DNA of 64,000 nt from the NCBI RefSeq assembly GCF_012641745.1, contig NZ_WEHZ01000015.1, forward strand, positions 62,001-126,000, read 5' to 3'. Source of the DNA: Pseudoalteromonas peptidolytica. GTDB taxonomy: Bacteria; Pseudomonadota; Gammaproteobacteria; Enterobacterales; Alteromonadaceae. The notes under the pieces are model-generated. The model had not been told where the DNA came from, did not search any database, and saw only the letters and a program-made list of their open reading frames with translations. Made by a program: the position numbers and the translations under genes. Positions 41,887 to 51,400 of the stretch are shown in pieces; position 1 is the stretch's first letter; each line of letters starts with the position of its first letter.

Positions 41887-41910
41887 TAGAGACAGCGAGG
41901 AAAATGAGTC

Positions 41911-43875
41911 ATGTCAGAATTTTCACCTTATTCCGTAACACGCGGAGGGTTCGCCACACCCCGGGAAATGTTCTTATCTATTGTACAAGACCTAACACGG
42001 GAAAATAGCAACCAAGTAAAAGCATTCGATATTGTGTATCCAAAGGATACTTCAGAGCTTGACTATCAAAACCCAGATAATCCAATCAATGATGTGATCA
42101 TTGTGCAAGCAAGCAAACATGTCGATGCCTGTGCAGAAGATGAGTCAAATCCTCAGCCTTGGGTAGTTCGTTTTGACACACGTTCAGAAATTGGCCACGG
42201 CATGGGTCATATCAATGTGACTACACCACTGCAAATTGATATGGACAAAGATAAAGCTCCAGCCATTCCTTATATTCCGCCAAATACATCGTATGATGAG
42301 AGCAATATTTCTAATATCCAAACCCGAGGTACCTTAGGCTTTATTGGTAATCGCGTACATGATGGTAATGGCGCTGTACCACAGTCAAACCGTTATGGCT
42401 TTATTAACCGTGCGATTTATCATACCAAAATAAAAGAAGACCACAGAAAGGATCCATATGGTAACTTAATGTGGATGTTGATTAACAAGTCGAGCAAGAG
42501 CGAAGAACCAACTTTTGGAAGCCGTAATAAAATTCCACGCGGTGCATTCGACGATAGCAACCGAATACTATATCGCTATCGACTGGAGTGGTATGAGTTA
42601 ATGAACCCAGAGGGTGTTAATCTCAATGCAGTAGCTCCTAGTTTTTCCACGAGCACATCACCACAACCTCACATTAGCGCGAATGGAAGTCGTTTAGATG
42701 GATTTGAAAGCCCAGTTTATGAGCGTCGAGAATGTACCCTTTATTTCCGTGCTCCGGTAGGTAAAGACGCAACAAACTTGGATGGCGATACATTTATCAC
42801 GACGAAAGTCGAAGGTGAAGTGCCTCCCAGTTTATTGAACCTAGCAATCGAAGACTCTAACCGCGATGAATTAGGTTTAGTTCAAGAGTTAGAGTTAACA
42901 TTTCCTTTAACCAATCAACCGGAACTTGTCTATCACAAAATATCGGTCGAAAGAACAGGCTCTCCTAATTCGGGGGGTTACAGGTATAAGTCATCATGGA
43001 TCGTTGATACGGAGCGTACTAACGATGTAGAAATCATTGCAGAAGCGCCGCAATCACTAGGTGACTCTAGCTTCGATGATGAAAATAATAAAGGCCTTGA
43101 ATTCTATGACAACTTAAAATGGGATCTACGACCCATCACAGACCAATCGTTTGATGTGACTGGTGAGGCCATGGACCCTAAAGAAGGCGCTCGTAACGTT
43201 CCGATGTCTTATGCACTCACAGTGAGCGATCATGGTATTGTGCTGGCAACGTGGGACCAAGCAGTAGACCAATATGAAACAAATGATGGTCACCGTTTTA
43301 GCTGGTTTGCAACACAACGCTTGGTAGATAAAGACACCGGCACACCGTTAGTTGACCAATCAAAGAGCTTTTGCCCATTGTTCTGCATTTATGGTGTTTA
43401 TCATGAGCGTGTTAGCACCAGTAATTACTTTATTGTACGAGAGTCTGACGTGCATCGCCCTTCTGAAGAACAAACGGCAGGCGATGATAGCCCAGATTCA
43501 AATGCCATCATCAATACCTACGAGCAAGTCGCTGTATCGGAAGATTATGAATACGTGATCACGGTACCTTCAGGCCTAACAACACAGCGCTACCTGTATT
43601 TAGAAGAAGCCGACCTTATTGGTTATACCTCAGCTGATGTTATTTCTAACGGCGCCCTATCAGAATTTAGCATGTACGATGAAGGAGTATGCTCTATACC
43701 AAACGAAGCACACGTAGATAGAGAGTCATGTATTCAAGGAAACGGTGTATGGGAAGAAACATCGCGTCTGTACAAGGGCTTGCCTGCAACAGGTAAGTTT
43801 AATACTGGTATGCGTGTTTTAATGCGTTGGTATGGCGGTCGCTTAGGCAACCTTAACAGCAAACAACAAAACTAA
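41911..43875 (+). CDS. Paralogous probable virion protein 5 (type A2, with insertion)
   Basis: The 654-residue protein is the A-type partner of the gene at 39084: both start FxPYSVxRGG and end TGKFNTGMRVLMRWY (TGKYNTGVRILMRWY in A1). It carries about 240 extra residues between about 175 and 415, after the GTLGFIGNRV segment and before NVPMSYALTVSDHGI. This insert is beta-rich and polar and could be an extra surface domain, for example for receptor contact. The ATG follows a GCGAGG ribosome site at some distance. ATTGTACAAG lies near the gene start (41980-41989). Confidence 0.68.
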   Translation: MSEFSPYSVTRGGFATPREMFLSIVQDLTRENSNQVKAFDIVYPKDTSELDYQNPDNPINDVIIVQASKHVDACAEDESNPQPWVVRFDTRSEIGHGMGHINVTTPLQIDMDKDKAPAIPYIPPNTSYDESNISNIQTRGTLGFIGNRVHDGNGAVPQSNRYGFINRAIYHTKIKEDHRKDPYGNLMWMLINKSSKSEEPTFGSRNKIPRGAFDDSNRILYRYRLEWYELMNPEGVNLNAVAPSFSTSTSPQPHISANGSRLDGFESPVYERRECTLYFRAPVGKDATNLDGDTFITTKVEGEVPPSLLNLAIEDSNRDELGLVQELELTFPLTNQPELVYHKISVERTGSPNSGGYRYKSSWIVDTERTNDVEIIAEAPQSLGDSSFDDENNKGLEFYDNLKWDLRPITDQSFDVTGEAMDPKEGARNVPMSYALTVSDHGIVLATWDQAVDQYETNDGHRFSWFATQRLVDKDTGTPLVDQSKSFCPLFCIYGVYHERVSTSNYFIVRESDVHRPSEEQTAGDDSPDSNAIINTYEQVAVSEDYEYVITVPSGLTTQRYLYLEEADLIGYTSADVISNGALSEFSMYDEGVCSIPNEAHVDRESCIQGNGVWEETSRLYKGLPATGKFNTGMRVLMRWYGGRLGNLNSKQQN

Positions 43876-43892
43876 TTTAGGAGAGGACGAGG

Positions 43893-45152
43893 ATGGCTTT
43901 AAATACCCTTGTACAAAGTAATGTTAAGTATGGTTACAGCGACCTGCGTTTCGTTTTGTTTGAAATCGCAGAGTGGCTCAATACCGTTGGTTGGGAAATT
44001 AAATATCAATTTCCAAACGCAAAAGAAAAGTTTGATGCGCAAGGTGGCTACAGTTTTGTTGCTGTTCCTCGCGGTGATTCACAAAACATGTTTGATAGTG
44101 AACTTATCGCACTAAAAATGGCTACAAAAACCGTCAGTGGCTCAGAGTTTTCTTATCAAACAATTGAGGCGCATGTCACACCGCAACTACAGTGTGATTT
44201 TTCAAATGGCCAAGTGATCCAAGACGCACGAGGTGTGACTTCAGGTAACCTAGGTCCAGACTATGACTATACCTATACAGAAGCAGGTGTTGAACACCGT
44301 GCTAACACTGGGGATGGTCTATTTTTCGACACTAAAGTCGTCAAAGGTCGTCTAAAAGCACATCCAGTTTCGTGGCGCGCATCATCTACCGAACATGGAT
44401 TATTTTTAGCTATTTGGCTAGAGGGTGACGAACACCGAGATCCGCCAACGCAAAGTTGGTTTGTGGTACAGCGCCCTGTAGACCAATCAGATGGTCAACC
44501 ATTGAGAGAACCAGATGCGGATGGTAGCCGAAATCCAATTTTCTGTATGTATGGTATTTCTAACGAGAGTAATACTCGTTCAGCAGCCCACCAAGCTGCT
44601 TATGAGAAATATGCACAAGAAAATGGCATTCCATATACACAAACTTTGGGATCAACATCGTCTGGCCCGCAAAGCTCTATTACGCCCTCTCCAGATGCGA
44701 CCAAACAGGGTGCCATCGCACTAAAACGCTTTGTGGTACGAGAAAAAGACGTCAATGCACCTGGTAAACAATACGATGCGTGGCGTAACGACCGTGATAT
44801 GAACGCCATTATTAATCTACGTCAACAACAGGCGCGGATTGAAATGCGCGATATTGGCGTTGCAAGTATTGAAAAAGCAGGCTCTCGCTATGCAATCCTG
44901 TTCCCTTCAAAGCTGAACACGCCACGCTTTAGGTTTAAGCACGAGCTAGATATGGTTGCTTACACCTCAGCTGACGTCATTTCATCTGGGTTACCTGTAA
45001 ATGTGCACGTGTATGGTGAAAAAGACCCTGAAACGCAAGAGAAGCTGTATCGAAGGTATATTGCTATTCAGCCAACAGGGCCATTTAATACCAACCTTAT
45101 TATGCTTCACCTAATTAAGTCTGGTATTCCCGAGTCTGAAATTAAAAAATAA
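43893..45152 (+). CDS. Paralogous probable virion protein 6 (type B2)
   Basis: The 419-residue protein pairs with the B1 gene at 40445: DLRFVLFEIAEWL near the N-terminus, TQSWFVVQRPVDQSDGQPL, RNPIFCMYGISN, RFVVREKDVNAPG, LNTPRFRFKHELDMVAYTSA and FNTNLIMLHLI at the end. AGGAGAGG precedes the ATG, and it lies 17 bases behind A2. It ends the cluster and is followed by a good terminator. A Ser/Thr/Gln-rich loop (about residues 245-275) separates two motif regions. Confidence 0.68.
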   Translation: MALNTLVQSNVKYGYSDLRFVLFEIAEWLNTVGWEIKYQFPNAKEKFDAQGGYSFVAVPRGDSQNMFDSELIALKMATKTVSGSEFSYQTIEAHVTPQLQCDFSNGQVIQDARGVTSGNLGPDYDYTYTEAGVEHRANTGDGLFFDTKVVKGRLKAHPVSWRASSTEHGLFLAIWLEGDEHRDPPTQSWFVVQRPVDQSDGQPLREPDADGSRNPIFCMYGISNESNTRSAAHQAAYEKYAQENGIPYTQTLGSTSSGPQSSITPSPDATKQGAIALKRFVVREKDVNAPGKQYDAWRNDRDMNAIINLRQQQARIEMRDIGVASIEKAGSRYAILFPSKLNTPRFRFKHELDMVAYTSADVISSGLPVNVHVYGEKDPETQEKLYRRYIAIQPTGPFNTNLIMLHLIKSGIPESEIKK

Positions 45153-45166
45153 TCGAGCACTTGTTT

Positions 45167-45190
45167 GAAGGGTGCAATGCCCTTCTTTTT
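45167..45190 (+). terminator. Rho-independent terminator after paralogue cluster
   Basis: Stem GAAGGG/CCCTTC with a seven-base loop and five T. It ends the 39084-45152 unit. Confidence 0.8.
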
Positions 45191-45304
45191 GCTGTTTCTC
45201 GCAGAGTTTGCGTATATTTATTTATATAATAACTTAGGTTTGGATCGCCTGAGAAACAGCCCTTCTTCCTTTTCAAACGGCTAACTCACCGTCCCCATTA
45301 ATTT

Positions 45305-45387
45305 ATTGTACAATATTTCAATCTCACTACTGCTTCATTTCAACAATCGCGGTACAATCCTTATATTAAGGCGATGCCAAATGAGAC
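45305..45387 (+). promoter_or_regulatory. ATTGTACAAT and ATGAGAC module before giant gene
   Basis: Exact palindrome at 45305-45314, partial GGTACAAT at about 45351, ATGAGAC at 45381-45387, 18 bases before the giant gene. Confidence 0.65.
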
Positions 45388-45404
45388 TAGTATGAGGGTG
45401 CCTC

Positions 45405-48400
45405 GTGAGTGTAATAAATACCATAAAAAATGCGAAATACCGTGCATTTATCAATGCGCTAGCGGACAAAAGAGAATGGTTCAGTGTTAAGTCGGAACAA
45501 AGAGTACCCAGCGTTATACCCGATAATAAAGGGTTATTGTATCTGGCAAACTTTAATGAGAATTACGTCGTTGCCGTCACGCCAATCAACCATGATATGG
45601 TGTATGTTGCCGAAGTAGCCTCACCAACTCGCGTGGTTAGCGGTGTTATCGCTGGGAGCGAGCGCGTATTAGTACTCAGTGCAGACGGCAAACTGCATAT
45701 TTTCAGCCCGAACCTTATCCACCTGCAAACAGTAAACTTACACGACAATGTAACCGACATCATTTGGGCAGATGGTCTTATTTGGCTAGTTGGTCCAGAT
45801 ATGTTCCATATAGAAATTCAACAGGTTTTATCGCGAGAAGAAGGGCTACTCGAGCTAGTTCCCTATCGCAGCGTACCCGGGTTACCCGGTATTCGCCATT
45901 TAGTGTGGTTACCTCAAGCACAGTCGGTCGCAGCGGTCAGTGCGACCACATTATACTTTGTTTCTTTCGAAGGGCTGGAAGTACAAAATGTACCTTTGCC
46001 TACCAGCGTGCAGCATGTTGGTGGGCACACTTCCTTGCTGGTATTTACTGAAGTGCATTCTGGTGATGCCCTGGTATTGGATTTGATTGATGCTGACATT
46101 ACACCTTTACCCGCCTATGGCTCAGTCAATATATGTACCGATCCAATCATCACTACCAAAACGGCTTGGCATCGACGTCACCACGGTGACTATATTGTTT
46201 CACTCCTTGATATTCAAGAGCCTGGTAATGAAGAAGTGACCTCAATTGTACAACATATTGAAAAGGAAGCCGGAGCACTACCCAACAATCAACCTGAGCT
46301 GCTCGTTAACTTGCAAGAGAAAGCTGACTATTTTAACTTAAGCGCTCAGCGACACTGCCAAGAGGATGAGTTTTATACCAGCGAATATTTTTCGTTACGT
46401 GGCGATGGCGACCCACTGCTTGTGCTCACCGATGGCGGAGAACTTGTTATAGACGAAGCGGGGTCACGCAGGCTAACAAGCGCCGCATGGATCACCGATC
46501 AGCAACTGGCTATCAGCCACAAATTCAGCAAACACTCAGGGCTTCACCACCGTGTTAGCATCAAAGTATACGAGCCATTCGCATCCTCTGAACGCTATGT
46601 TGATTTATCCCAAGGTGAGTTCACGGGAATGCAGTGGTTGCCAGCACGAGGGTTATTAACGCTTAAAAATCCAGTCTATACCGAAGGCTATTATGTTGGT
46701 AAGTATGTGTCAGAAATTTATCCTTTATCTGCACTAACCTTAGTCGAAGGCGCTGAGGTACTTCTAAGCGGTACAACTCCAAGCAACACATCAGTCACTT
46801 TTGAATTTCGAGTAAGCTACTCCAACGAAGAATACGCCCATATTCAGTACAGTGATTGGTCAGCAAATTTACCAACTACGCCCTCTGGTGCGCAACTCAA
46901 AGGCGTTCAATTTCGTGTTTTTGCTACTACAACCGATACCAATACAACACCACTCATACAAGGGTTTCAACTTAATAGTACCCAACACGCGCTACTTAGC
47001 GTTGGTTTTTGGGATCTACATAGAGCAAGATCTCAAAAATTTGTACCATCACTGTCATCAAGCCAAGATTCAATAGACTTAACATCAGACTCTCAATGTG
47101 TGAGTGCTCATACCTGCGCACACAAAACATATGCTAACGATGGCCAGAGTAGGAGTATGGGTACTCATACACACGCTTATACTTTGGCGGAACAACTAAC
47201 AGTGCGATGGCAAAACGCACATTATATTTTACGGCGCACATCAGCGAACTCTCAGCACGGGTATGCGCGATATAAAATAAGCCCCACACAAAAGCAATGG
47301 GCAACAGCCAAGTTTCATTTACAAACTTGGCTCAGTCGCGTTAACGACGTTAACCGAGGTCGTCTCTACTCTACGAATGCCCACCATGGTCCTAAAATAG
47401 ACATGATGAGTGAAGGGTCTAGGCAATTACACGAAAACGTTCTTAGTGCCTCTGGCTTTGTTAGTACCAATGCCACGTCACAGCAACGCGTATTTAGTCC
47501 TCATATGCGTTCTTCGTTCAACGTCAGTTCAACCTACACTAAAGATTGGCACTATCGACTGGCACTGGGCGGTATTCAGCGTTACTTAGGACTGCGACGA
47601 TTTGCCTCTAAAAAAATTGGCAAGCGTTATACTTGGTCTGTATTTAGCAACCCTATTTCGTTGGCAAGTGATAAAACGCAAGGAGTGGGCTACCCTTCAC
47701 AAGCGAGTGGCTCGCCACAAACAAGAGCGTTCTCATGGCATGAAGGGATCAGACCAAGAGTCAGCAACGGCATGCAGCCTGTACGCGTAAAGTTACCGCT
47801 TTTTGGCACCCAAGAGGTTGACGGTATCAGTATGTACAACCACAGTGGCGTGCTAGGTTATGATAATGAGCTGTATCAAGCCAACACTAAGGTTAATGCC
47901 ACCGTCGCCTATGACACACTAACTTCCCTCACATTGCAAAGTACCAAAGGAGTTGGGCAAACCGAGTCTCGGCGCGCAACATCACAAAGTGCACTCACAG
48001 TGGATGAGGTGCTCGCCGGATCCACACGTCAACTTAAGCACTACCTAGTTGCTAGCCAAATTTATTCTTGGGCAGCGAAGTTACCTTTTAGACAACCTGC
48101 AGAGGCAAGGCGCTTTAGGCGAAGTATTTGGGCTATTCAGCATGCTGTTGATAGCTGGAAAGCCCAACCCGTAGAGGGGCAGCGAACATTAAGCGCGGAC
48201 AATATCAATGCACTTGAGCTAAAGCAGTTAAGTGCATCCTTAGGTACAGATTTAACCGCACATAGAACAAAGCAACAAAGCCTGCGCTTGTGTGGCTCAG
48301 TAAAATTAAGATTGCTCTGTCAGAGCAATTTAGGCACTAATTTTATGACGAGCTACCCAATACAAAGCTATCATGCCTCAAAACCTGAGATGATGAATTT

Positions 48401-51400
48401 CAGTATTATTGGTGGATTAAAATCAGCCAGTAATGACCAATTAATCGCATTACTAAGCCAACCAAACCAACGCGTAAACGTTGCACAAACTCTCAGCTTT
48501 ATCATGGAGTCGAGTACTCGCATCCAGCGTTTATATGAGGCAATTCAGTATGCAATTAGTTGGTTAGCACTGCACCCATCTGGCTATAAAATGGAGTACT
48601 CAGCGACCGGTGCACATTCTGGTCCACTTGCTGATGCTATGAATGCACACTTAGTGAGTATGTCTAAAAGTGAAGCACCAGACGTGCCCTCCACAGCCGC
48701 ACACACTAAACAGTTAGAAGCGGGAACTTCGCAAGCCAACACGGCACAACCCCAAACTTTAGTGGGTAATATTAACTACGATAAAGCGAATGGACAGGAT
48801 ACCTCAACACCCGCAATCATCAATTATCATTTGAGCGGTCAGCAGTATTTACTTGGTCGCGCAATTTACGATGTGTTGTCAAATTGGATAGGAAAAGAAA
48901 GTGGCAGCAGGATCCAATTTATCAAAGGTGTGCTGTCATCTTCTCACACCTCGGACACCCACGCTGTTGCGGATAAACTCAACAAGTTTGTCGCTCAACT
49001 GCTTAAACAAACAGCCTCGCAACAAAGTGCTCAAGTCGCCGATGTGATCAAATATTTCATTGCGTCATTCTTAAATGAAAATCAGCCGCAAAAAGCAGAG
49101 TTTGCCGTTGAACCACAATCATCATTAGCAACGCTCGCCAAAGCCATTTTTACTACCGGTGTCAGTAATGCCTACTCTGATGATATCGGCTCTGCCGTTT
49201 ATAATACGCAACATGCCATTCAAACCATAGCGTTGCGTATTTTGCTCAAACAAACGGCCGATTATCAAAAGTTGACCTTTACGCAGATGCAAGATCAGTT
49301 CAGGCAATCTCTTGGCGCACCTGTTTATCAACTTTATCGCTACACCAGAGTAAGTTCAGATAGACACAATATTGGCTACACGACGACCGTCGTCTCTAAA
49401 ATTCAGGTCAATGCGCCGCGCTATTTAAAAAAGGCTACAACCGGTAAACCGATCAACGTAATTGCTAAGTCTATTGCTAGCGGCCCTTTGTGGACTAATA
49501 ATATTACCATGTCGCCTGACAGTGCGTTTAGTGGCGGCGAAAATATCCTATCTGAAATACAGTATAACGTGGCTCAATACCGCACGACACTCCGTGCACT
49601 GCAAAGCTTGTCTAGTACAGCAAAGAGCTGGCAATCACGGGTGCATGAACAAGCATCGTATTGGATGGCAAAACAAATCAAACATATTCCCGTGTCCGTA
49701 CTAACGGCTGAGTCACCTACCTATTCACATGCCATAAGCGATATGATGAACTACCGCTTCTCCAAACTTGGTCTCACACTTGGAGAGCTCATTCAAAGTA
49801 CACCGCAAAGAGAGCACAATATTACCCTGTTTTCGGTGAACTTTTTAAATAACCAACAGGGGCATGCCTATCAATCTAGCGGCTTCACAGGTAGATCTCA
49901 GCTACCTTGGCTGATCACAGGTAAAATATTGGGCGTACGCGCCGCTGACAATGCAAGGCCTCTAAACATTAGAAGCACAGCGAATGAGAGCATACGATTT
50001 TGGTGTTCACGCTTAGAGGCTGCTGACAATCAGCAACCAACCTTTGCTCAACAGCATATACCACTCGTAATGAAAACGGGTATTTCCAGTATACAGACCA
50101 GCGTAAAAATAGTACGCGGGGTCTTTAAACAATGGATAGAACAGCAGTTCACTGCACGCATTATCTACCGTGACGTAGCAATTAACGACGGATACTATAT
50201 TCAGTCACCGAGCTTTCAATTTAAGCTGAATAATCAAGTTAACGCGACGCCGTGGCAAAACTTATCCATAAATATGCTCAACGCGGCTCCGTCTCGCTGG
50301 TTAAGCGAAGTACACAGACTCAGTGATAAAATATACACAGCCATAGATAAAACCCTAGCTCAAGAGGTCAATGTGGCTTTTAAAAGTCTCAATAGTAATA
50401 ATGCGCTTGAGCTGCTCATCGTCACAGTCACAACTTTAAATAAATTTGTACAAGGCCTAGGCCGGTATTCAAAATACGCGTCTTTGGAATCAGAAACACT
50501 TTCTGCCATACAATCTAAAATTAACAAAAATATGGCTATTTTGTGCTCTGATGCGGTGAAGTATGAACGTTTATATCAAGCACAGCAATATCTAAGTATC
50601 GTGTATAACAAAGCGCTCGCCGCGTTGTCACACACGGGCCAACAGACACAATTTTTACATCAATCTAGCGCCAAGCTCATTGTCAAGATGGTTGAAGCAA
50701 GCGTACTCAACTACGCCCATTACTTGATCCGTGCCAATGGCCAAACACACCGGCCCACTCATTTGCTCCACGCAGTAGAAGTAATTAAGAACTGGCAGCA
50801 ACAGCTTGCTGTTAAGCAAACCAACAGCATAGCATCGACGCAAGAAATTAAATTAGTCAATGCAATATATGAGGTTATTCAACCGCTGATCACTTTACCA
50901 AAAGCAGTTTTTTCTATCACCGCAGGGATGCAAGCAGATGCGCTTAAGCTGATCAATTTTTCTTTGCAAGAATCATTTAAAATACATCCGATCAAATCGA
51001 TACTAGGCAAGCATTTACCAAACACTTTGCTGATACAAAATAAAGCCTTGTCGAAGCACGCGTCCAGCGCAATTGAAATGTCAGGCCGCATGTATGTTGA
51101 TTCGTTGAATCAACATATGCAGCTGAAGTTTATACCAGGCACTTGGGTAAGAAATCATTATGTCTTCAAAAAAGCACACCTAATTAAACAAGCTGGAACC
51201 AAAGTGCACCTGCCGGAAACGATTAAATGGCAGGTGGAATCGGGTTATTGCCAACACAATCAACTAGAAGTTGCTGCTTATCTACTATATCAGCCGTGGT
51301 CAAAACGCTTCAATATGCTTAATTTTAAGCCCCTCATTAATAAAACCACGCGCCTATTGCAACGTGTGGCTATTTATCGCGAAGCTGGCAAGCGTGTGCT

